Part shown: positions 23,111-30,873 of the stretch, one piece after another
Layout: the number at the start of each line of letters is the position of its first letter
How positions within the stretch are numbered: the stretch's first letter is position 1
Notes under the pieces: model-generated
Database searches by the model: none
The model's input: only the letters and a program-made list of their open reading frames with translations
What the model was told of the DNA's origin: nothing
Source of the DNA: Streptomyces atriruber
GTDB taxonomy: Bacteria > Actinomycetota > Actinomycetes > Streptomycetales > Streptomycetaceae
Direction: 5' to 3'
Assembly (NCBI RefSeq): GCF_001418325.1
Contig: NZ_LIPN01000279.1
Span: forward strand, 1-36,541
Length of the DNA stretch: 36,541 nucleotides
Made by a program: the position numbers and the translations under genes

Positions 23111-24073
23111 ATGACCACAACCGAACAGCAGCTCAGCGTCGCCCCCGTCGTCGAGGCGACCGCCCAACTCCTCCTGGATCACTATGTGTTCCCCGAGGTC
23201 GCCGAACCGCTCGCCGCCCTGCTGCGGCGCCGCACCGCCGACGGCGCGTACGACGTCGAGGACCCCGCCGACCTGGCACGCCTGGTCACCGCGGACCTCC
23301 AGTCCCTCAACGGTGACCTGCACCTGCGCCTCAAGCACCACGCCGATCCGGTACCTCCGGAGCAGGGCGCGGCCGCCCTGGCGGCCATGCGTGCGAAGTT
23401 CGACTCCTCGCTGGGCGGCGCGCCCCGCGTGGAGCTGCTCGGCGGCCGCGTCGCGCTGCTCGAACTGACCCCGGCCCTGTTCCCGCTGTCGTGGTCCGCC
23501 GAGCCGCTGGGCGCCGCGCTCTCCCTGGTCGCCCCCGCCGACGCCCTCATCCTCGATCTGCGCGCCAACACCGGCGGGGACCCCGACACGGTCGCCTTCG
23601 TCTGCGGCCACCTGCTGGCCGGGCGCACCCACCTCAACTCCATGTACTGGCGCGACGGCGAGCGCCTCGAACAGTCCTGGAGTCCCGCGCACGTTCCTGG
23701 CGCACGCTTCGGCGGCACCAAGCCGCTCTACGTCCTGACGAGCGGCCGCACCTTCTCGGCGGCCGAGGAACTCGCCTACGACCTGCAGCAACTGGGCCGC
23801 GCCGTCGTGGTCGGGGAGACGACGGGCGGCGGGGCGCACCCGCGCGACGGCTGGACGGTGCATCCGCATCTGGAGGCGACCATCCCGGTGGGCCGGTCCA
23901 TCAACCCCGTCTCGGGCACCAACTGGGAAGGCACGGGCGTACGCCCCGACGTGCCCTGCGCCGCCGACGACGCACTCGACCGGGCCCGCGCACTGGCCCG
24001 GGCGAGGCTCGACGGACAGCCCGGCGAGCCTCGCCCCGAGGCGGTCGACCCGGTTCAGCGGACTTCGGACTGA
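23111..24073 (+). CDS. S41 family peptidase-like protein, cytoplasmic
   Basis: A 320-residue protein with an S41 N-terminal helical domain (VVEATAQLLLDHYVFPEVAE) and a C-terminal processing-peptidase core: DALILDLRANTGGDP, then LYVLTSGRTFSAAEELAYDL with candidate nucleophile Ser216, and VVVGETTGGGAHP. This is the IRBP/tricorn-like branch. The Lys that completes the Ser-Lys dyad of CtpA proteases is not seen, so either a Ser-His-Glu type site or a non-peptidase role is possible. There is no PDZ domain and no signal peptide. ATG 23111 was chosen from family start and promoter position. It is divergent from the winged-helix regulator and probably repressed by it. Confidence 0.88.
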   Translation: MTTTEQQLSVAPVVEATAQLLLDHYVFPEVAEPLAALLRRRTADGAYDVEDPADLARLVTADLQSLNGDLHLRLKHHADPVPPEQGAAALAAMRAKFDSSLGGAPRVELLGGRVALLELTPALFPLSWSAEPLGAALSLVAPADALILDLRANTGGDPDTVAFVCGHLLAGRTHLNSMYWRDGERLEQSWSPAHVPGARFGGTKPLYVLTSGRTFSAAEELAYDLQQLGRAVVVGETTGGGAHPRDGWTVHPHLEATIPVGRSINPVSGTNWEGTGVRPDVPCAADDALDRARALARARLDGQPGEPRPEAVDPVQRTSD

Positions 24074-24093
24074 CCGCTCGACCGCCGTGCGCG

Positions 24094-26889
24094 CTACGAG
24101 GCGTCGCGCACCGTGCCCGTGACCACCGGGCCCGGCTGCGGCTCCCACTTCGCGTCGTAGACGTAGAGCCGGGCCTTGACGGACTCCTCCTGCTCGCTCA
24201 CCCGGTCCTTGATGGTGGGGATGCGCACTTCGGCGCTCTTCTCACCCGCGGGCACGTTCACGAACAGGCCCTGTTCCCCCGCCATCTTCCACAGCGGTCG
24301 CTCCGGGCGGGGCGCCGTGCCGAACTCGCTCGCCAGCCAGCCCGGCTCCACGTCCAGGGTGGACAGTTCCCTGCCTCCGTCGACCGGCTGGAAGGAGAGG
24401 ATGGCCATCATGTCCACATCGACCGCCTCGGACAGCGTCATCCGCCAGGTCAGGGGCTTGCCCTCGGTGACCCGGTCCGCGACGGGTTCGAGGGTGACCT
24501 TCGGCGCCGGGTCGTCGTTCTCCGCCATCACTCCGCCCCGGTAGGAGCCGACCACAGCGCCCCGCACCGCCTTGATCAGCGCATCGTGTCCGGTGTCCTG
24601 GCCGTAGCGGGTGTCGCCGCGCACCTCCACGGGCAAGTCGACGTGGTCTCCCGGACGTACCGTCAGCGTCCGGTGCGCGACCTCGCCCGTGTCGATGTCG
24701 GGCACGAAGAGCCGCACCTTGCCGCTGCCCTTGCCGGAGACCGTGACCGGAACCTGGTAGGTGCGCACTCCGGAGTCGCCCTCCTTCACGTTCAGCCGGC
24801 CGACGTCGACGCGCGGCAGTTCGGCGGGCCGCACTGCCGGTGTGCCGGGGCGCCAGCCCCAGGCGTCCATCAGCCACGCCTTGCCCGAGCGGGTGCGCGG
24901 CGTGAGTTCCACGGTCCGCACGTGCTCGAGGTCCAGCTTCTCCCGGGCCGAGGCCGACAGGGGTACGCGCACCTCGCGGCCCCAGTGGGAGGCCGTGAGG
25001 TCACTGCCCGGCAGTCCGTCGACGCGGACCCGGCCGAGCTCGGCCCGGTGTCCCGAGGCGTCGACGAGCGAGACGTCGAACCGGGTCCCGGTGGTGTTGG
25101 GCGGCACGATCACCCGCAGCGCCACGTCCTCGGCGCCCGCCAGGGAGAACGGGCGTGCGGGGCTGACCCGCACCGGGTCCCCCGCCCTGGACCAGCGCAT
25201 CGCGACCGCGTCGCGTCCCGGCTCCGGCGCGAACTCCCAGAACGCGAAGTGCGGTGAGCGCCCGGACGTGGTGGACGACAGGCAGGCCTTGGCCTCGTCG
25301 GTGGCGACCTGGGCGCACAGGCGAGCGCCCTCGACCTTCGTCGAGGCGCCGGGCAGCAGGGCCGGTGTGCGGCGCGCGCCGACGGCGTGCGTCAGCACCT
25401 GCGCGGGGTCCGCCGAGGGAGCACGCCGGCCGGAACCGTCGAGCAGGGGGCGCACCCGGTCGTCGTCCGCGACGAACAGCCGGGCCACCGCGGCTATGTA
25501 CGTGGCACCGGCGGCCTGCTGCTGCGGTGCGGTCAGCCGGGTCTTCGTGCCCTTCGAGCAGACCGGGTCCGAGGTCTCGTCGGCCGGGAAGTCGTCGTCG
25601 GCGGGGGCCGTGGACTGGCCCGGCGTCCACTCGCTGTTGAAGAAGTTGTGGTTGGCGCCGACCATGTACACCGCGCTGTGCAGGGCGGCGCCGCGGCTGA
25701 CACCGCGCGTTCCGTCGACGTACAGCTCGCCCTGCAGGTCGGACACGTCTCCGTCGCACCCCGGCAGGATCGTCGCGGAGGGCACGTCGGGCGCCGGGTT
25801 CTGACCGAAGAGGGTGGGGCCGATGAGGACGTTGCCGCGGATCTTCCAGCGGACCGGTCCGGTGGGGACGTCCTGGTCGGCGGGCGGGCTGTAGAGGCTG
25901 TCCAGCGCGGCGCGGTCGACGCCCTCGCCGCCCCGGGAGTGCCCGACGAGGAGGACGCGGGACAGGTCCGCGGGCGCGACGGCGCGCACTCCGGCCGGAG
26001 CGGTGGACCGCTTGTCGGCCCAGTCGGCCCAGCGGGCGAGGTGCTGCCGCACCAGGGTCGAGCGGGCCTGCGCGCCGCCGTCCTCGGCCCGTTCGTCCTG
26101 GCCGTTGATGCCGTTGGCGGCGATGGAGACCGTGACGTACCCCTGGGAGGCCAGGAGCTTCTGGGCGCGCTGGTAGCCCTTGTGGCTCGGCACCGGCTTG
26201 AGGCCCGCCTTGCAGGGCCACACCATCTGCCGCTCGCCGTTGGCGCCGTAGCAGGTGTAGTGGCGGCCATGCAGGAACAGGGCCAGCGGCCGCTTGCCGG
26301 GGGCGTCGGCGGGGCCGACCACGTCGGCCTTCATCTCCACCGGCTCGGGGAACCCGGGCAGCCGTACCGACTTGAGCGTGTACGAGCCGGTGACGGTGCG
26401 GTAGCGGCCCGGCTTGCCGGGGTCGACGCCGTTGGCGGGCGGCAGCGCGGGGCGGGCAGCCGGGTCCGGCCGGGATCCGCGCGCCTGCGCGTCGGATCCC
26501 GCCTCGTCCAGGCGGCGTCCGGCGGCCAGCACCTTCAGCTCCCGCGCGGGACCGATGCGCGCACCGTGCAGCGGAAGCCGGAACGAGCGCCCGTCCCGCG
26601 CCGCCAGGGGCCGGCCGAGGAGCCTGTTCCCGGAGTAGAACTCGACCCGCGCATCACCCATAGCCACCGGTTCCGGCGAGGCCCACACGAGCTGCTTGCC
26701 CTCGCCCTTGCCGGACAGCCGCCAGCCGTCCGGCAGCCCCTTGCCGTCGCTCCCGGCCGACACGGGCGCAGGGGGCGGTCCGGTCGGCGGGGGCTCGGCG
26801 GACGACCCGGCGTGGGCCGCACCCGGCGACACCGCCGCGAGCGCGAGCGCCGCTAAGGCCGCGGTCGCCCCTCTCAGCACACCTCTCAA
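24094..26889 (-). CDS. Large secreted alpha/beta hydrolase with C-terminal beta domains
   Basis: A 931-residue exported protein starting at TTG 26889, chosen because GAGGAG sits seven bases upstream and a signal peptide follows at once (MRGVLRG to PGAAHA, about 27 residues); in-frame ATGs at 26937 and 26907 lack ribosome sites. The catalytic domain (about 160-520) has FLHGRHYTCYG (oxyanion region), nucleophile Ser318 in VGHSRGGEG, candidate acid Asp379 in PGCDGDVSD and candidate His414 in VGANHNFF. The C-terminal half looks like Calx-beta-type or similar beta-sandwich modules (for example RLNVKEGDSGVRTYQVPVTV). Codon 12 is TTA, a hallmark of bldA-dependent genes. Substrate unknown; an extracellular esterase or lipase is the best guess. 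Confidence 0.85.
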   Translation of the reverse strand: MRGVLRGATAALAALALAAVSPGAAHAGSSAEPPPTGPPPAPVSAGSDGKGLPDGWRLSGKGEGKQLVWASPEPVAMGDARVEFYSGNRLLGRPLAARDGRSFRLPLHGARIGPARELKVLAAGRRLDEAGSDAQARGSRPDPAARPALPPANGVDPGKPGRYRTVTGSYTLKSVRLPGFPEPVEMKADVVGPADAPGKRPLALFLHGRHYTCYGANGERQMVWPCKAGLKPVPSHKGYQRAQKLLASQGYVTVSIAANGINGQDERAEDGGAQARSTLVRQHLARWADWADKRSTAPAGVRAVAPADLSRVLLVGHSRGGEGVDRAALDSLYSPPADQDVPTGPVRWKIRGNVLIGPTLFGQNPAPDVPSATILPGCDGDVSDLQGELYVDGTRGVSRGAALHSAVYMVGANHNFFNSEWTPGQSTAPADDDFPADETSDPVCSKGTKTRLTAPQQQAAGATYIAAVARLFVADDDRVRPLLDGSGRRAPSADPAQVLTHAVGARRTPALLPGASTKVEGARLCAQVATDEAKACLSSTTSGRSPHFAFWEFAPEPGRDAVAMRWSRAGDPVRVSPARPFSLAGAEDVALRVIVPPNTTGTRFDVSLVDASGHRAELGRVRVDGLPGSDLTASHWGREVRVPLSASAREKLDLEHVRTVELTPRTRSGKAWLMDAWGWRPGTPAVRPAELPRVDVGRLNVKEGDSGVRTYQVPVTVSGKGSGKVRLFVPDIDTGEVAHRTLTVRPGDHVDLPVEVRGDTRYGQDTGHDALIKAVRGAVVGSYRGGVMAENDDPAPKVTLEPVADRVTEGKPLTWRMTLSEAVDVDMMAILSFQPVDGGRELSTLDVEPGWLASEFGTAPRPERPLWKMAGEQGLFVNVPAGEKSAEVRIPTIKDRVSEQEESVKARLYVYDAKWEPQPGPVVTGTVRDAS
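26854..26856 (-). promoter_or_regulatory. TTA (bldA-type) codon in the secreted hydrolase
   Basis: Codon 12, a leucine in the signal peptide hydrophobic core, is TTA among CTC/CTG leucines. In Streptomyces the only tRNA for TTA is encoded by bldA and appears late in growth, so translation of this gene is probably tied to development. Confidence 0.85.
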
Positions 26890-26916
26890 CGTGATTCTCC
26901 TCGTCATCCCGAGCAC

Positions 26917-26945
26917 CGGGGCACGCCTCGAACTCACGTGCCCCG
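26917..26945. promoter_or_regulatory. Inverted repeat upstream of the secreted hydrolase
   Basis: CGGGGCACG (26917-26925) and CGTGCCCCG (26937-26945) are perfect inverted copies with an 11-bp spacer, 28-56 bp before the TTG start. An operator or a 5'-UTR hairpin are both possible. Confidence 0.5.
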
Positions 26946-26974
26946 CTTACTCCTTCGATGACGAGATCGGATGG

Positions 26975-26992
26975 CCGGGAGTTGCCTCCCGG
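26975..26992. promoter_or_regulatory. Short hairpin upstream of the secreted hydrolase
   Basis: CCGGGAG (26975-26981) pairs with CTCCCGG (26986-26992), loop TTGC. It lies farther upstream in the same divergent gap and may be a second dyad of the same control region. Confidence 0.4.
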
Positions 26993-27092
26993 TAAGCGTG
27001 GGCGTCCAGCGATCGGCGGGGCGCAGGAGGTGGGACGCGACTCATGGGAACCCCCCGCCCGTCGCCGCGCGCCTGCCTGCCAGGATGCGGTC

Positions 27093-27536
27093 ATGCACAT
27101 CTATGAAGAGCGGCTGAACGTCCCCCGCTCCTGGTGGGGGCTGGTCGCACTGGGTGGATTCGGGCTGGCCGTGGCGGCGATCCCCTTCGGCGCGATCGCC
27201 GCGGTGACCGCGGCCGCGCTCGGCGTCGCGGTCTCCGCCACACTCGTGCACCTGCACGGCAGGGTGCGCATCCTGGTGACGCCGGGCTCCCTCGTCGTCG
27301 GCAAGCGGGTCATCCCCATCGAGGCGCTCGGCGCGACGGAGATCCTCGACGAGCGCGAGGCCTTCGAGTGGCGCACGACCAGGGCGAATCCGTACGCGCT
27401 GCTGCTCCTGCGCTCCTACGTCCCCACCGCGCTGCGCATCGAGTTGCGGAACTCCTGGGGAGGCGCGCCCTACGTCTACGTATCGACGCGCCAGCCGATG
27501 AACCTGGCAGCCGTGCTGGCGTTCTCCCGGGGCTGA
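27093..27536 (+). CDS. DUF3093 family membrane protein
   Basis: A 147-residue protein of the actinobacterial DUF3093 family. It opens YEERLNVPRSWWGLVAL, the family's N-terminal signature, followed by two transmembrane helices (about residues 12-32 and 34-52) and a soluble domain with VRILVTPGSLVVGKRVIPIE and a VYVSTRQPMNLAAVL end. This gene often lies near dut in actinomycetes, which is not the case here. Function is unknown. ATG 27093 is set by the family start; the frame is open from 26958. It is 15 bp ahead of the PLP-enzyme gene and probably co-transcribed with it. Confidence 0.9.
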   Translation: MHIYEERLNVPRSWWGLVALGGFGLAVAAIPFGAIAAVTAAALGVAVSATLVHLHGRVRILVTPGSLVVGKRVIPIEALGATEILDEREAFEWRTTRANPYALLLLRSYVPTALRIELRNSWGGAPYVYVSTRQPMNLAAVLAFSRG

Positions 27537-27551
27537 CCGCACGCTGGTGCC

Positions 27552-28703
27552 GTGAAGGATCAAGAAACCGAATTCTCCGCGGCCCAACCCCCCTCCCCGC
27601 TCCCCTGGTACACGCGGCCCGCCGCGCGCACGTGGACCTGCGCCCCTCCCCCGCCGGACGCACGCGCGTTCCACACGGCGCTGCCCGGGTACGCGCCCAC
27701 CGCCTTGCATGAACTTCCTCGGCTTGCGCGCGAGTTGGCGGTGGGCCGGGTCTTCGTCAAGGACGAGTCCACGCGGTTCGGGCTGCCTGCCTTCAAGGCG
27801 CTCGGCGCCTCCTGGGCGATCGACCGGATCCTCGCGCACGGCGCGAACGGCCCCCGGGGGACGACCGGCACACCGATCCGGCGGCTCGTCACCGCCACCG
27901 ACGGCAACCACGGCCGGGCCGTGGCCCGCACGGCCCGGCAACTGGGGCGCCGCGCGCATGTCTTCGTTCCTGACGGGGTGCAACCCGCCGCGGTGGCCGC
28001 CATCGAGGGCGAGGGCGCCGAGGTGACGACGGTGGCCGGTTCGTACGACGCGGCGGTGCGCGAGGCGCGGGCCGCGGCCGCGACACCGGACGCGGTGCTC
28101 GTCCAGGACATGGCATGGGAGGGGTACGAGGAGATTCCCGCCCTGGTCGTCGAGGGATACGCGACCCTGTTCGCCGAGGTCGACGCCCAACTGGACGCCG
28201 CGGAGGCGCAGTCACCCGCGCTGGTCGCCGTTCCCGTGGGGGTCGGGTCGCTCGCCCAGGCCGCGGTCACGCACTACCGCAGCGGACGGGGTGCGCAGGC
28301 CTCACCCGCGGCCGCCCCGCCCGCCGTGCTCTCGGTCGAACCCGTGGGGGCCGCCTGCGTCCTGGCGAGTCTTCGCGCGGGGCGGCTCGCACGGGTGCCG
28401 ACCGATGTCACGGTGATGGCCGGGCTGAACTGCGGCACACCCTCCGCCCTGGCCTGGCCGGTGCTCCGCGAGGGTCTCGACGCGGCCGTCGCCGTCACCG
28501 ATGCCGACAGCACGTCCGCCGCGCGCGACCTGGCGGAGCTGGGCGTCTCGTCCGGCCCGTGCGGCGCCGCTTCCCTCGCCGGAGTGCGCGCCGCGCTTAC
28601 CGGGGCCGGCAGCACCGAGCGTCGTGCCGCCCTGGGGGTGCATCCCGACGCAATCATCGTATTGATCAACACCGAGGGAGCAGACGCAAATCCAGGGCGA
28701 TAG
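27552..28703 (+). CDS. Diaminopropionate ammonia-lyase-like PLP enzyme
   Basis: A 383-residue fold-type II PLP enzyme. The PLP Schiff-base lysine is Lys82 in RFGLPAFKALGAS; the cofactor-phosphate and substrate loop ATDGNHGRA follows, and VGVGSLAQA is the glycine-rich phosphate loop. These motifs and the N-terminal FHTALPGYAPTALHELPRLA match diaminopropionate ammonia-lyase, which converts 2,3-diaminopropionate to pyruvate and ammonia. Threonine/serine-type activity cannot be excluded. GTG 27552 is used; no clear ribosome site precedes it, consistent with coupling to the DUF3093 gene. It would detoxify or scavenge diaminopropionate, a precursor in several actinomycete antibiotics, which is inference. 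Confidence 0.82.
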   Translation: MKDQETEFSAAQPPSPLPWYTRPAARTWTCAPPPPDARAFHTALPGYAPTALHELPRLARELAVGRVFVKDESTRFGLPAFKALGASWAIDRILAHGANGPRGTTGTPIRRLVTATDGNHGRAVARTARQLGRRAHVFVPDGVQPAAVAAIEGEGAEVTTVAGSYDAAVREARAAAATPDAVLVQDMAWEGYEEIPALVVEGYATLFAEVDAQLDAAEAQSPALVAVPVGVGSLAQAAVTHYRSGRGAQASPAAAPPAVLSVEPVGAACVLASLRAGRLARVPTDVTVMAGLNCGTPSALAWPVLREGLDAAVAVTDADSTSAARDLAELGVSSGPCGAASLAGVRAALTGAGSTERRAALGVHPDAIIVLINTEGADANPGR

Positions 28704-29025
28704 AACCCGAAACACCAATGATTCGCATGATCAAGAGGTCATTCAGCGATGATTTCCGGACGATGCAAGTCGTCGAAACGCAAACCAATTTTCCATTCCC
28801 GCAGGTCAGACAGTGGTTCCTAGTTATACCAATGCCATTCGTCCACATGCTGGACAGCTGATGCGCAACCGCTCCCACCGCCCCTGAGCTGCCCGAACGA
28901 GCGTACGGTCACCGCTCACCGGAACGGCACATCCGGAAATCGACCATCCGGATGGCGCTCACTCTCCGCACCGGCAAGACTCCTCACCGCAGTCACCAAC
29001 CGCATCGATCGAAGGAGAGTTCACC
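28704..29025. other. A+T-rich gap with a possible 47-codon frame
   Basis: The first half (about 28700-28870) is strikingly poorer in G+C than all around it. It holds ATG-started frame 28718-28861, starting MIRMIKRSFSDDFRTM, without a ribosome site and with mixed third positions, so coding is doubtful. The gap also carries the leader of the SSI gene, with GAAGGAGAG before its ATG. Confidence 0.5.
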
Positions 29026-29466
29026 ATGCGTCGCACCCTCAAGGCCGTAGGAGCAGCCGCGGCGGCGGCCACCTGCGTCCTCGCCGCGACGGCAGGCACC
29101 GCGCAGGCCGAGGCCCCGAAGGTGAAGAGCCTCTACGCCCCGTCCGCCCTCGTGCTGACCGTCGGTCAGGGCGAGGACGTCGACTCCGTCGCGGTGGAGC
29201 GCGCCGTGACGCTCACCTGCGCGCCCCGTCCCGCGGGCACCCACCCGTCGGCGGCCGCCGCCTGCGCTGAACTCGCCAAGGTCGGCGGACAGTTCACCCA
29301 GCTGGTCGGCACCGGGTCCGACGCAATCTGCACCAAGGAGTGGCGTCCGGTCACGGTCAGCGTCCGCGGTGTGTGGAACGGCAAGCACGTCGACTGGACC
29401 AACACCTTCGCCAACCAGTGCACGATGAAGGCGGGTCTCGGGGAGGGTGCCGCACTGACCTTCTGA
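29026..29466 (+). CDS. Secreted subtilisin inhibitor-like (SSI) protease inhibitor
   Basis: A 146-residue SSI-family inhibitor of serine proteases, secreted after a 28-residue signal peptide ending GTAQA. The mature part shows LYAPSALVLTVGQG, four cysteines (65, 80, 102, 132) in the two-disulfide SSI pattern, and the reactive loop CTKEWRP aligned to SSI's CPMVYDP. This places Lys104 at P1, predicting inhibition of trypsin-like proteases rather than subtilisin alone. The end VRGVWNGKHVDWTNTFANQC also matches. ATG 29026 follows GAAGGAGAG. It is monocistronic with a strong terminator. Such inhibitors often control the strain's own extracellular proteases during development. Confidence 0.96.
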   Translation: MRRTLKAVGAAAAAATCVLAATAGTAQAEAPKVKSLYAPSALVLTVGQGEDVDSVAVERAVTLTCAPRPAGTHPSAAAACAELAKVGGQFTQLVGTGSDAICTKEWRPVTVSVRGVWNGKHVDWTNTFANQCTMKAGLGEGAALTF

Positions 29467-29541
29467 CGGGATCACAGACCCTGACCACACTCAGGGGAGT
29501 CCCGGTGACCTTTCGTGGGGGAAGGCAGTCGGGACGCGGGG

Positions 29542-29573
29542 CGGCCCCCGGTGTCGGGCGACACCGGGGGCCG
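29542..29573. terminator. Hairpin terminator after the SSI gene
   Basis: A perfect 14-bp stem (29542-29555 and 29560-29573) with loop GGGC and no T-run, 75 bp past the stop codon. Confidence 0.85.
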
Positions 29574-29656
29574 TAGTGTCTTCACCGAGCCCCAGCCACC
29601 ACCACCGCAACCGCCACCGCGAGCACCCCAGCCGCAGCCGACGTCGCGAGGAGTCC

Positions 29657-30409
29657 ATGGTGAACCAACCGCACCGAGCGCAAGCGATGCCCGTCTCGTA
29701 CGAGGGACTTCCCGGCGGCATCGGGGTGTCGCGGCTGAGCGTGTACAACTGGCCGGCCGCCGACGGGCGGCGCGGCGGAACTCCCCATCTGCACCTGACC
29801 TGTTCGGAGGGGTACGCGGTGACCGGCGGGAGCGGCGCCGTGCAGACCCTGACCGCGGACGGTTTCCGCGAGACCCCCCTCTCCCCCGGCGCCCTGGTGT
29901 GGTTCACCCCCGGCACCATTCACCGCCTGGTCAACGACGGCGGGCTGACCATCAACGTCCTCATGCAGAACTGCGGTCTGCCCGAGGCAGGGGACGCCGT
30001 CCTGACCCTGCCGCCGCCGCTGCTCACCGACCCCGAGACCTACCGCGCCGCCGTCGCCCTGCCCGCCGACGGGAGCGAGGCCGAGCTGGCGTCCGCGGCC
30101 CGGCGCCGCCGCGACCTGGCCATCGAGGGTTTCACCGTGCTCCGCGAGGCGACCGAGGCAGGGGATCCGGAGCCGCTGGCCGCCTTCCACCGGGCCGCGG
30201 TCGACCTGGTGCAGCCGCTGGCGGCGGCATGGCGGGAGCGCTGGCGGGCGGGTGCGGCGGCCGCGGCGGAGGCGACCGGGGCCCAGCTCGACCGGCTGGA
30301 GCGCGGCGACTCCGACTATCTGGCGCGGGCCGCCGTGCGGGCCGAACAGCCCTCGGCCCGGGGCAGGTTCGGGATGTGCGGACGGCTCGACGTCTACGAA
30401 GTGGCGTGA
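29657..30409 (+). CDS. Cupin domain protein
   Basis: A 250-residue cytoplasmic protein. A cupin barrel occupies about residues 10-115: HLHLTCSEGYAVTGGSGAV is the first metal-binding motif (HxH...E) and PGALVWFTPGTIHRLVND the second with its His. The remaining half is a helical, Arg/Glu/Ala-rich domain with no family I recognise. Cupins range from sugar epimerases to dioxygenases and transcription regulators, so the role is open. ATG 29657 follows GAGGAG; the frame is open from 29576. It is convergent with the YunG gene (11-bp gap, no terminator seen). Confidence 0.85.
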   Translation: MVNQPHRAQAMPVSYEGLPGGIGVSRLSVYNWPAADGRRGGTPHLHLTCSEGYAVTGGSGAVQTLTADGFRETPLSPGALVWFTPGTIHRLVNDGGLTINVLMQNCGLPEAGDAVLTLPPPLLTDPETYRAAVALPADGSEAELASAARRRRDLAIEGFTVLREATEAGDPEPLAAFHRAAVDLVQPLAAAWRERWRAGAAAAAEATGAQLDRLERGDSDYLARAAVRAEQPSARGRFGMCGRLDVYEVA

Positions 30410-30420
30410 CCGAGCACCGC

Positions 30421-30843
30421 TCACGACATGGCCTGAGCGGGCATCCCCGGTAAACCCCCGGCCTGTTCGGCGAGCCTGCTCATCACCCGGCCGCGCAGCA
30501 GTTCGTACTCCTCGCGGCAGCGGCGGATCTCCGGCGGCCGGGTGACGGCGACGCCGTCCGTGACGGTCTCGCCCGGCAGGAACTGGCCCCTGGTGAGGTC
30601 GAGTTCGACCCCCGAGTCCAGGCGGTTCCACCAGTGGTATCCCGTCCGCGCCCCACCGACGTGGACCTCGGCGCACAGCAGCTCGCCGCCCAGCAGGTCG
30701 TTCAGCACGAGCGCGGTGACGCCGCACTGGTCCCGCTCGGGGTTGTCCGGCAGCCACGTCTCGCCGGAGTCGGGGTCGGCCGTGTCGGCGCCCCAACTGT
30801 CGCGCAGCGCCGCCTCGATGTCCGTGAGTCGCAGTGGTGTCAT
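30421..30843 (-). CDS. YunG family protein
   Basis: A 140-residue soluble protein resembling Bacillus YunG. It shows RDQCGVTALVLNDLLGGELL, a Cys-containing segment reminiscent of papain-like folds, then GGARTGYHWWNRLDSGVELDLT with a His and Asp that could complete a Cys-His-Asp site; activity is not established for the family. ATG 30843 was chosen over the open frame to 30873 because GAGGG precedes it. It lies 30 bp after the CoA-transferase stop in the same direction and is probably the last gene of that operon. Codon 131 is TTA (30453-30451), so its completion may need the bldA tRNA. Confidence 0.82.
   Translation of the reverse strand: MTPLRLTDIEAALRDSWGADTADPDSGETWLPDNPERDQCGVTALVLNDLLGGELLCAEVHVGGARTGYHWWNRLDSGVELDLTRGQFLPGETVTDGVAVTRPPEIRRCREEYELLRGRVMSRLAEQAGGLPGMPAQAMS
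30451..30453 (-). promoter_or_regulatory. TTA (bldA-type) codon near the YunG C terminus
   Basis: Leu131 of 140 (context GG-L-PGM) is encoded by TTA, in frame with the stop at 30421. It would make full-length translation depend on the late-growth leucyl-tRNA. Confidence 0.85.
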
Positions 30844-30873
30844 GCCGGTCACCCTCGCACCCGGCACTGACAA

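Noticed and set aside
26890..26937. Upstream ATG starts (26937, 26907) for the secreted hydrolase
   Set aside because: They lack ribosome sites, and a GAGGAG stands just before the TTG that begins a standard signal peptide.
15227..29466. M6-like protease and SSI inhibitor as a matched pair
   Set aside because: SSI inhibitors act mainly on serine proteases and the genes are about 12 kb apart.
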